Origin: Ferruginibacter sp.
GTDB taxonomy: Bacteria; Bacteroidota; Bacteroidia; Chitinophagales; Chitinophagaceae
DNA: 7,409 nucleotides
Direction: 5' to 3'
Assembly (NCBI GenBank): GCA_025352435.1
Contig: JANXTN010000068.1
Location: forward strand, 1 to 7,409
Positions 1 through 5,617 of this stretch are shown here, piece after piece (within the stretch, counting starts at the first letter, position 1; every line of letters begins with the position of its first letter). The notes beneath the pieces were generated by a model, which was not told the DNA's origin, searched no databases, and saw only the letters and a program-made list of their open reading frames with translations. The position numbers and the translations under genes were made by a program.

Positions 1-1
1 T

Positions 2-295
2 TTTAAACTGGAAGGAAGTTCTGATGCATCCACAGCAGATTTAAAAAGAATTGAATATCATATTGGTGGTTTTAAAGGAACGAATAAAACCATGAGAACA
101 GTGTTTTTGCCTGTTAATAATGCTGCATTGCTACAACAAAAAAGATTAGTTATTCAGCTTGATATTGATAAATACTGGAACGGCGTGAATAAGATAAATA
201 TAGCTGAAACGCCTGTAGTGGCGCTACCTGGAACACATGCAAAAGCTGCCGCCGATAATTTTGCAGGCATGTTTTCAATACAAAATAATTTATAA
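2..295 (+). CDS. MbnP-like copper-protein family, C-terminal part (5' end outside window)
   Basis: The frame is open from base 2 to the TAA at 293-295 and gives 97 residues, the C-terminal portion of a longer protein. It begins FKLEGSSDAS and continues with RIEYHIGGF (fragment residues 16-24), a strand-rich stretch, IQLDIDKYWNG (51-61) and PVVALPGTHA...NFAGMF (71-91). From memory this resembles the end of MbnP-family proteins, where a tryptophan-rich segment runs into 'NFKLEG', then a 'HIGGY' strand, and a final PG..A..IA.N...MF motif. MbnP of methanotrophs is a periplasmic copper-binding protein in which the partner MbnH oxidises a tryptophan to kynurenine. The next gene, 6 nt downstream, is an MbnH/MauG-type di-heme protein, which strongly supports the call. 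The signal peptide, any lipobox and the usual tryptophan-rich part lie left of the window. One Trp is visible (fragment residue 59), but I cannot say whether it is modified. The internal ATG at 92 is not the true start because the frame is open and conserved upstream of it. Confidence 0.72.
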   Translation, partial: FKLEGSSDASTADLKRIEYHIGGFKGTNKTMRTVFLPVNNAALLQQKRLVIQLDIDKYWNGVNKINIAETPVVALPGTHAKAAADNFAGMFSIQNNL

Positions 296-301
296 CAAGC
301 A

Positions 302-1324
302 TTGAAAATAAACATCACATTATATTTCCTAATTTTTATTAGCACCGCATTAATATTAATAAGTGCAGGTAAAAAAAACTATTCTCCTACTCCCATTACA
401 TTTACCGTCCCAAAAGGTTTTCCTGCACCGAATAATATTTTCTTAAAGAATAAACTGACGCAGGAAGGATTTGAACTCGGCAAAAAAATGTTTTATGATG
501 CCAGACTAAGTAAAGATGGTGAAGTGAGCTGTGCAAGTTGCCACCAACAGTTTGCAGCATTTGCTACATATGATCATGATCTTAGCCATGGTGTAAACAA
601 TAGTTTCAGTACAAGAAATGCACCCGCGCTTGTAAACCTTGCATGGATGAAAGAATGGCATTGGGATGGTGGTATTAATCATTTAGAAATGCAACCGCTT
701 TCGCCATTGAGCGCAGCAAACGAAATGGGTGAAAAGCTGAATACTGTTCTTCTCAAATTAAAAGGAGACACGGCGTACAGAAGAATGTTTAAAGCAGCAT
801 TTGGAGATGCAAATATTAGCACTGAAAGAATGCTGAAAGCCTTTGCTCAGTTTACCGGCAGCCTTGTGAGTGCAGACAGTAAATATGATAAAGTAAAAAG
901 AGGCGAGGCAAGTTTTATTTTACCCGAACAAAAAGGGTATGAAATTTTTAAAGCCAACTGTAATGGGTGCCACAAAGAACCTTTGTTTACAGACAATAGT
1001 TTTAGAAACAACGGAATTACATTAAACCGTTTTGGTGATGTTGGCAGACAAAAAATCTCTCAGGATAAAAGGGATTCATTAAAATTTAAAGTTCCTACTC
1101 TTCGCAATATAGCAATCTCACTGCCTTACATGCATGATGGGCGAATGAATACTATTGAAAATGTATTAAATCATTACACCAATTTAGATACACAATTGAT
1201 AAATCTTGATCCCTTGCTTACCAAGAAAATTAATCTGTCAGATAAAGAAAAAAAACAACTCGTACTTTTTTTATATACGCTAACAGACACGAGTTTTACA
1301 AAAAATAAAAGATTTGCACCTTAA
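302..1324 (+). CDS. MbnH/MauG-type di-heme cytochrome c peroxidase family protein
   Basis: This is a 340-residue exported c-type cytochrome of the bacterial CcpA/MauG/MbnH superfamily. Residues 1-23 are hydrophobic and look like a signal peptide or membrane anchor, with no lipobox cysteine. Two heme c attachment sites are visible: C77-A-S-C80-H81 and C220-N-G-C223-H224. Family signatures include RNAPALVN (105-112), the WHWDGG and LEMQPL segment (119-132), and FKVPTLRNI...PYMHDGR (262-281). The length fits the family. MauG-type members use two hemes and peroxide or oxygen to oxidise residues of a partner protein, and MbnH oxidises a Trp of MbnP to kynurenine. The MbnP-like gene just upstream makes that the likely partner, though a general periplasmic peroxidase role remains possible. 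The distal ligand of the second heme needs an alignment to assign. The start is TTG at 302. The next in-frame ATG (488) would remove the export signal, so TTG is preferred. The 6-nt gap from the previous stop implies one operon. Confidence 0.87.
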   Translation: MKINITLYFLIFISTALILISAGKKNYSPTPITFTVPKGFPAPNNIFLKNKLTQEGFELGKKMFYDARLSKDGEVSCASCHQQFAAFATYDHDLSHGVNNSFSTRNAPALVNLAWMKEWHWDGGINHLEMQPLSPLSAANEMGEKLNTVLLKLKGDTAYRRMFKAAFGDANISTERMLKAFAQFTGSLVSADSKYDKVKRGEASFILPEQKGYEIFKANCNGCHKEPLFTDNSFRNNGITLNRFGDVGRQKISQDKRDSLKFKVPTLRNIAISLPYMHDGRMNTIENVLNHYTNLDTQLINLDPLLTKKINLSDKEKKQLVLFLYTLTDTSFTKNKRFAP

Positions 1325-1340
1325 AGCAATTCAATCCAAA

Positions 1341-1367
1341 TTGTAAATTTTCTATTACTTACTTTTG
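1341..1367 (+). promoter_or_regulatory. Candidate Bacteroidota -33/-7 promoter for the flippase gene
   Basis: In the 58-bp gap before the flippase gene, TACTTTTG (1360-1367) matches the Bacteroidota -7 consensus TAnnTTTG exactly. A TTG at 1341-1343 could serve as the -33 element, with 16 nt between, slightly short of the usual spacing of about 19. Transcription would begin near 1374, leaving a leader of only about 9 nt before the TTG start at 1383. The short leader and AT-rich setting lower confidence, and the flippase could also be read from the upstream operon, as no convincing terminator is seen in the gap. Confidence 0.4.
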
Positions 1368-1382
1368 AAAAAATAATAATCG

Positions 1383-2909
1383 TTGAGCAGCATAAAAAAA
1401 TTGGCGGGAGAAACTGTATGGTATGGCGGTAGTACCATTGCTGCAAAACTTATCAATTATTTACTTACTCCATTTCTTACTTATACACTTGCCAATAAGA
1501 GTGACTATGGTAAAATCGGTCTTATCTATTCACTCATTCCTATTTTCAATATCATTTTTACGTACGGTTTTGAGACAGCCTATTTCAGATTTTCAGGCAA
1601 AAAAGAAGGAAGTACAAAACTGTACAGCACGGCATTTTTGTCATTGTTTTTTTCTACGATTTTTCTCACTGGAATATTGTGGTTAAACAGATCATCACTT
1701 GCATCCGTTATTGGATTGGAAACATTTCCAACCGTTATTAAACTGATGATTTTAGTTATTGCAACTGATACATTATCTGCTATTCCATTTGCGAGGTTGC
1801 GCCAGGAGGGACGGCCAAAAAAGTTTGCTGCAGCAAAGGTGCTTGGCGTACTCGTTAATATTTTACTCACCTGGTTTTTTGTCGGCTATTGTCCTGCGCA
1901 CTATGCAGCAAATTCAACCGGATTTATTGGTAAAGTATATGATCCAACGATCAACCCAATAACATATGTTGTCTTTGCAAACCTCGCACAGTCCGTAATT
2001 ACCTTGCTTTTTCTCTCCAAAGAAATTTTGCAAATCCGTTTTAGTTTTAATGCCGCTTTGTGGAGACAGATGATGATTTACGCCTTACCATTGGTGCTTG
2101 TAGGTATGGGCGGTATGATAAATGAAACGATGGACAGATTGATGCTGAACTGGTGGCTACCAGGCACAAAAATATTTAGAGAGGAACAGGTGGGCGTTTA
2201 CAATGCATGCTATAAATTATCCATTTTAATTACACTTTTTATACAGGCTTTTAAAATGAGTGCCGAGCCATTCTTTTTTAAACAGGCTGAAACTGCCAAC
2301 CCACAAAGGGTTTACGCAAGGGTTATGAAATTCTTTGTAATGATCATTTCTATCATGTTTCTTGCAGTGAGTTTATTTATACCATTGTGGAAATATTTTA
2401 TAGGACCAAAATACTGGGACGGCCTGTCTGTGGTGCCAATTTTGTTAATGGCAAATATCTTTTTGGGTATTTATTATAACCTAAGTATATGGTACAAACT
2501 AAGCAATAAAACTATTTATGGTGCATGGGTTACCTTAATAGGTACCACCCTTACGATCGCCATTAATTATATTTTTATTCCTGTCTGTGGATTCATCGCT
2601 TGCGCATGGGCAACATGTATTTGTTATGGAAGCATGATGGTTGTCTCATTTATCTGGGGTCAAAAATTTTATCATATTCCCTACGCATGGAAAAAGCTAG
2701 TAGCTTATCTGGCAATTGTAATTGGCATTTTCTTTATACACAAAGGCATTACACATTTTTATAAGAATACCTATTTTAGTTTAGGCATTGCAACCATTTT
2801 ACTTCTTTTCTACTGTAGGTTTCTTACACTGGTAGAGTACAAAGAGTTTTCTAAACTTCCATATATAGGCAAATATTTTTTGCAGAAAAATGTAGGCACA
2901 GGTGCGTAA
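1383..2909 (+). CDS. Wzx-like oligosaccharide flippase (polysaccharide biosynthesis protein, MOP superfamily)
   Basis: This is a 508-residue polytopic inner-membrane protein, rich in hydrophobic segments along its whole length (roughly 12-14 helices). It starts SSIKKLAGETVWYGG, the typical opening of Bacteroidota Wzx-like flippases, which supports the TTG start at 1383. Another family-like stretch is MDRLMLNWWLPG (250-261), followed by E268-QVGVYNACYKLS and AFKMSAEPFFF (289-299), then WDGLSVVPILL (345-355) and NLSIWYKLSNKT (366-377). The segment at about 171-198, without strong hydrophobicity, is likely an extracytoplasmic loop. Family members move undecaprenyl-linked oligosaccharides across the inner membrane for O-antigen, capsule or exopolysaccharide. 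The substrate cannot be read from sequence, and no glycosyltransferase or wzy gene is nearby, so this is a solitary flippase rather than part of a visible glycan cluster. Its last 8 nt overlap the following phosphoesterase gene, indicating co-transcription and probably coupled translation. Confidence 0.88.
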   Translation: MSSIKKLAGETVWYGGSTIAAKLINYLLTPFLTYTLANKSDYGKIGLIYSLIPIFNIIFTYGFETAYFRFSGKKEGSTKLYSTAFLSLFFSTIFLTGILWLNRSSLASVIGLETFPTVIKLMILVIATDTLSAIPFARLRQEGRPKKFAAAKVLGVLVNILLTWFFVGYCPAHYAANSTGFIGKVYDPTINPITYVVFANLAQSVITLLFLSKEILQIRFSFNAALWRQMMIYALPLVLVGMGGMINETMDRLMLNWWLPGTKIFREEQVGVYNACYKLSILITLFIQAFKMSAEPFFFKQAETANPQRVYARVMKFFVMIISIMFLAVSLFIPLWKYFIGPKYWDGLSVVPILLMANIFLGIYYNLSIWYKLSNKTIYGAWVTLIGTTLTIAINYIFIPVCGFIACAWATCICYGSMMVVSFIWGQKFYHIPYAWKKLVAYLAIVIGIFFIHKGITHFYKNTYFSLGIATILLLFYCRFLTLVEYKEFSKLPYIGKYFLQKNVGTGA

Positions 2910-3909
2910 ATTTCTTTTATACATTTTACGGCGACCACTGTTGTGGATTGTTGATCGTTATTCGTCTGCACCTCAAAAACCAATTGTTTTTAAATCACTC
3001 TCAGATTTATTTTCTACTGCAGAAGATGAAACTGATGAAAGAGTAAAGTTCCTAAATACAACTTCTGAAGAAGCAAAGTTTATCATTTTTAGCGACCAGC
3101 ATAAAGGCGACAGAAGTGCAGCAGATGATTTTAAAAATGCCGAAAATAATTACGCAACTGCATTAGATTATTATTTTGCAAAAGGCTTTACATTTATAAA
3201 TCTTGGAGACAGTGAAGAGCTTTGGAAATTTAGTGCTGATAAGATTTTACCTGCAAACGAAAACATTTTAAGCAAAGAAGCTGCTTTTCAACCTGCAAGG
3301 TTTTATAAAACTTTTGGCAACCATGACTTAATATGGAAAAACAAAGCCGATGTTTTTTTATGGCTAAGAAAATATTTTGCAATGCCGCTGGTAATAAATG
3401 AAGGCATTTTAATTAAAATTAAAACCGCGACGAGCGAACTAAAAGTATTTTTAACCCACGGTCATCAAGGTGATACCATGAGTGATAACAACTCCTTTAG
3501 TACGTGGGTCGTAGCACATTTGTGGCTGCCTTTGCAGCGTTATTTAAATATCAACATAAACACACCAAGCAACGATTTTTCTTTAAGAAATGATCACAAT
3601 ATTATGATGAGTGAATGGAGTGGCGAACAACAGAATCTGTTGCTCATAACCGGCCACACACATGTTCCTGTATTCGCATCGGGCAGGTATTTTGATCATC
3701 CATCAAATAATATTCCCGGTAAAATACAGCATCTCATCAAGCCATCTTATTTTAATACCGGTTGTTGCTGTTTTGACGATGGTGATATAACAGGAATTGA
3801 AATTGAGAATGGGTTCATCAGACTTATAAAATGGCATGACGAAAATAAAATGATCTCAAGAAAAATTTTAGAAGAGAAATTATTAGAAGATCTTTTAAAA
3901 GATTTGTAG
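2902..3909 (+). CDS. Calcineurin-like metallophosphoesterase, function unassigned
   Basis: This 335-residue protein carries the full set of calcineurin-like phosphoesterase metal motifs: D65-Q-H67 in FSDQHKGD, G102-D103 in NLGDSEE, G139-N-H141-D in FGNHD, H186-G-H188 in THGHQGD, and G251-H-T-H254 in ITGHTHVPV. A C-terminal segment with NTGCCCFDDGD (285-295) closes the fold. The enzyme should use two metal ions to hydrolyse a phosphomonoester or phosphodiester; the substrate is unknown. The motif order resembles LpxH (UDP-2,3-diacylglucosamine hydrolase), but this protein is about 90 residues longer, so I do not name it lpxH. The N-terminus MRKFLLYILRRPLLWIVDRY is basic and hydrophobic and may hold the enzyme at the membrane surface. 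The start is GTG at 2902, inside the end of the flippase gene. A start within the first 60 residues but downstream would lose that segment, and the overlap is typical of coupled genes. The stop (3907-3909) is one base from the convergent amidase stop. Confidence 0.83.
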   Translation: MRKFLLYILRRPLLWIVDRYSSAPQKPIVFKSLSDLFSTAEDETDERVKFLNTTSEEAKFIIFSDQHKGDRSAADDFKNAENNYATALDYYFAKGFTFINLGDSEELWKFSADKILPANENILSKEAAFQPARFYKTFGNHDLIWKNKADVFLWLRKYFAMPLVINEGILIKIKTATSELKVFLTHGHQGDTMSDNNSFSTWVVAHLWLPLQRYLNININTPSNDFSLRNDHNIMMSEWSGEQQNLLLITGHTHVPVFASGRYFDHPSNNIPGKIQHLIKPSYFNTGCCCFDDGDITGIEIENGFIRLIKWHDENKMISRKILEEKLLEDLLKDL

Positions 3910-3910
3910 A

Positions 3911-4738
3911 TCAATTTAAATACTTCAACATTACTGCGTAGAGTATTTTCTCTTCAGGCTTGGTAAATAACAAATCGTTTGCGGTATTTAAAAAATGTCT
4001 TTTAAATGCACCAATTGCATTTGGTATATTTTTCACATCGTAACCAATAATTTTTAGTGCATATTTTATATTAAAATCTACAGGAACATTAACTCCCGTA
4101 GTATCATCATACCACCAACCAAAACCTTTTTCTGATAATGCCTTCCACGGAAAAAGCAAGCCTGGATCTATCTTGCGGGCTGGTGCTACATCACTGTGCC
4201 CGATAAAGTTTTCTGCAGGAATATTGTATTCTTTTTTTAAAAATAATAAAACGCCCACCAAAGTATTTATTTGTGCTGTTGAAAAACTGTCTAATCCATT
4301 ATTATCTATCTCAATACCGATGGAAGAGGAATTTACATCATTATTGTTGCCCCATTTTCCTGCACCTGCATGCCATGCACGTAAATAATCATTCAGCATA
4401 TGGTGAAGAGTGCCATCTTTACAAATTACATAGTGTGCACTCACTTGCGTTGCCGGTTTGGTAAAGGTCTGCAGCGTTTGTTCGCAACTGTTTTGTGCAG
4501 TATAATGTAAAACAACAATATTGGGTTTTCTCATACCAAAGTTTGTTGTATAGGCTGGATACATGGGCGATTTTAAAGAATCTGCGATTATTAAATTGGT
4601 TGGAGTTACAGTTATTTTTTTAGCAAACGCTTTGGTTTGTTTTGCGTATACTTTGTTTGTAGCACTATACGGTTTAGGGCTACAAGAAGCTAACGAAAAT
4701 AAAAAAAGGATGAAGCCTGTAGTCAGTTTTATATGCAT
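3911..4738 (-). CDS. AmiD/AmpD-type N-acetylmuramoyl-L-alanine amidase, lipoprotein
   Basis: This 275-residue amidase of the Amidase_2 family cuts the bond between N-acetylmuramic acid and L-alanine in peptidoglycan or its fragments. A lipoprotein signal peptide ends in the lipobox L16-A-S-C19, so the mature enzyme is predicted to be lipid-anchored in the envelope. The catalytic domain spans about residues 70-205. Likely zinc ligands are H78 (VVLHYTAQ), H181 (GHSDVAP) and D191 (ARKIDPG), with E143 (IGIEIDN) and K189 matching the catalytic Glu and Lys of AmpD. AHYVICKDGTLHHML (101-115) is also typical. The C-terminal part, about 222-275, with IGAFKRHF (242-249), resembles the small peptidoglycan-binding domain seen in E. 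coli AmiD. The anchor plus that domain favours an AmiD-like envelope recycling role over cytoplasmic AmpD. It lies 4 nt downstream of another lipoprotein gene, and the two are almost certainly one operon. Start ATG at 4738. Confidence 0.9.
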   Translation of the reverse strand: MHIKLTTGFILFLFSLASCSPKPYSATNKVYAKQTKAFAKKITVTPTNLIIADSLKSPMYPAYTTNFGMRKPNIVVLHYTAQNSCEQTLQTFTKPATQVSAHYVICKDGTLHHMLNDYLRAWHAGAGKWGNNNDVNSSSIGIEIDNNGLDSFSTAQINTLVGVLLFLKKEYNIPAENFIGHSDVAPARKIDPGLLFPWKALSEKGFGWWYDDTTGVNVPVDFNIKYALKIIGYDVKNIPNAIGAFKRHFLNTANDLLFTKPEEKILYAVMLKYLN

Positions 4739-4742
4739 AAAA

Positions 4743-5207
4743 TTATTTACAGTTTACTTTTTTAAATGCATGTTTTTCTTCAAAATTAAGGGCGTGTGGG
4801 TATTTTAAAATTGCTGTATCATTTTTCATTTCAATATCGCCATAGCCTTCGGCCAAGGTGTTTCCAATAATTTTAAAAATAATTTGCCTTACAGATATTT
4901 TACCTTCTGATTCAAAAGTATAATAGCCTTCCACACGATCATTGATTTTTGAAAGCATTACGTTCCCTTTATTGCTGTCTTTCCCTTTCCTGTTGTAAAG
5001 CAAACTTCCTGAGAATGATGCGTTATTTTGTTTTATATTTAAAGAAGCTGTGTCGCCGGAAATAATCATTTCGTAGCATCCATCAAAAATCGCTGGCTCG
5101 GCTATTTTTACAACAGGTGCAGGTGTTGATTCTTTTTTCTCTTTCGGGCTTTCTGAACATGCACATAAAAAAATGGCGGTAGGTATAATGAGAAAATATA
5201 TTTTCAT
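4743..5207 (-). CDS. Small lipoprotein of unknown function
   Basis: This is a 154-residue predicted lipoprotein. The signal peptide MKIYFLIIPTAIFLCAC has a lipobox L14-C-A-C17, followed by a charged Lys/Glu/Pro linker (about 18-38) that would space the domain from the membrane. The rest (about 40-154) is a single globular domain with alternating hydrophobic residues typical of beta structure. Its notable parts are DGCYEMIISGDTASLNI (42-58), a 'SGSLLYNRKGKDSNKG' segment (66-81) and GYYTFESEGKISVRQIIF (94-111). The two cysteines C44 and C153 at the ends of the domain could form a disulfide. I recall similar lipoproteins with a CYE...GDTA...G.L.Y...D..G pattern in Bacteroidota but know no function. 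It is the first gene of a unit with the amidase 4 nt downstream, so a role near peptidoglycan is possible but only inferred from position. Start ATG at 5207. Confidence 0.75.
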   Translation of the reverse strand: MKIYFLIIPTAIFLCACSESPKEKKESTPAPVVKIAEPAIFDGCYEMIISGDTASLNIKQNNASFSGSLLYNRKGKDSNKGNVMLSKINDRVEGYYTFESEGKISVRQIIFKIIGNTLAEGYGDIEMKNDTAILKYPHALNFEEKHAFKKVNCK

Positions 5208-5289
5208 GTTGTAAATTTTGAATATTGGTTTTTATAAAATTATGGCAAATACGGCATATGCTTTGAACAATATTTACAAATACTTTACG

Positions 5290-5580
5290 ATGAATACCAA
5301 CGAAAATATTGAAGATGATTCCTTGATAACCCCGGCAGAAAAAGCAATGTTAGATGAAGCAATGCATTATGATCCATTATCAAAAGATGAATTAAATTTG
5401 ACCCATTCTCATCTTGATAATGTAGACGAAGATGGCGATACGCTTAATGAAATAGAGATAGCGGTTGATAACAGTGGCGAAGATCTTGACATTCCGGGTT
5501 CAGAAGATGATGATAAAGATGAAAGTATTGGTGAAGAAGATGAAGAGAATAATAGCTACAGTGAAGCAGATACAGAATAA
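5290..5580 (+). CDS. Highly acidic small conserved hypothetical protein
   Basis: This is a 96-residue protein with 35 Asp/Glu, only 3 Lys, no Arg, no Cys and no Trp, giving a very low isoelectric point. No signal peptide or membrane segment is present, so it is probably cytoplasmic. The N-terminal third (LITPAEKAMLDEAM, 12-25) may form a helix. The rest looks disordered, with LDNVDEDGDTLNE (42-54), GEDLDIPGSEDDDKDESIGE (63-82) and EDEENNSYSEAD (84-94). The 'LITP.EK', 'LD..DEDG..LNE', 'DLD.PG.E.DD' and 'IGEEDEENNSYS' blocks recall a small family I associate with Chitinophagaceae. Function is unknown. The N-D-D-G cluster at 44-49 looks like the front half of a calcium loop but lacks a well-placed Glu at loop position 12. 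I chose ATG 5290 because the family-like sequence begins MNTNENIEDD. The frame stays open upstream, and ATG 5242 or TTG 5218 would add 16 or 24 residues of different, non-acidic composition. It diverges from the lipoprotein gene and ends in an intrinsic terminator. Confidence 0.75.
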   Translation: MNTNENIEDDSLITPAEKAMLDEAMHYDPLSKDELNLTHSHLDNVDEDGDTLNEIEIAVDNSGEDLDIPGSEDDDKDESIGEEDEENNSYSEADTE

Positions 5581-5617
5581 AGCCGATTTGGCCTTAATTG
5601 TATCTGCTTTTATTTTT
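5564..5617 (+). terminator. Intrinsic terminator of the acidic-protein gene
   Basis: The arms AAGCAGATACA (5564-5574) and TGTATCTGCTT (5599-5609) are perfectly complementary over 11 bp. Between them a second weaker stem can form: TAA-A-GCC (5578-5584) against GGC-C-TTA (5590-5596), with one mismatch and a GATTT loop. A T-rich tract, TTTTATTTTT, follows at 5608-5617. The left arm is coding sequence for the last residues (E-A-D-T) and the stop codon sits in the loop. On the opposite strand the hairpin follows the DJ-1/PfpI stop codon directly, but the sequence after it is not T-rich, so efficient termination is predicted mainly for the + strand. Confidence 0.82.

Noticed and set aside
44..49. 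EF-hand in the acidic protein (protein residues 44-49, not bases)
   Set aside because: The spacing N44-x-D46-x-D48-G49 fits the loop start, but position 12 is Ile rather than Glu/Asp and the flanking helices are not evident.
154..345. 63-residue - strand open frame across the MbnP/MbnH junction
   Set aside because: It is antisense to two recognisable coding sequences, and its residues show no family motif or plausible start context.
1580..1870. 96-residue - strand open frame inside the flippase gene
   Set aside because: It is a shadow of a gene with clear family motifs in the + frame; no independent support.
1423..1962. Two short + strand open frames (1423-1686, 1759-1962) inside the flippase gene
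   Set aside because: They are out-of-frame overlaps of a continuous, intact flippase frame. No sign of a frameshift was seen there.
3890..3903. 14-bp perfect palindrome as a bidirectional terminator
   Set aside because: It has no loop, is entirely AT-rich except for two G:C pairs, and is not followed by a convincing T-tract, so a stable termination hairpin is unlikely.
4563..4808. 81-residue + strand hydrophobic open frame opposite the two lipoprotein genes
   Set aside because: Its hydrophobic segments come from reading the signal-peptide codons backwards. Both sense genes have proper lipoboxes and tight spacing.
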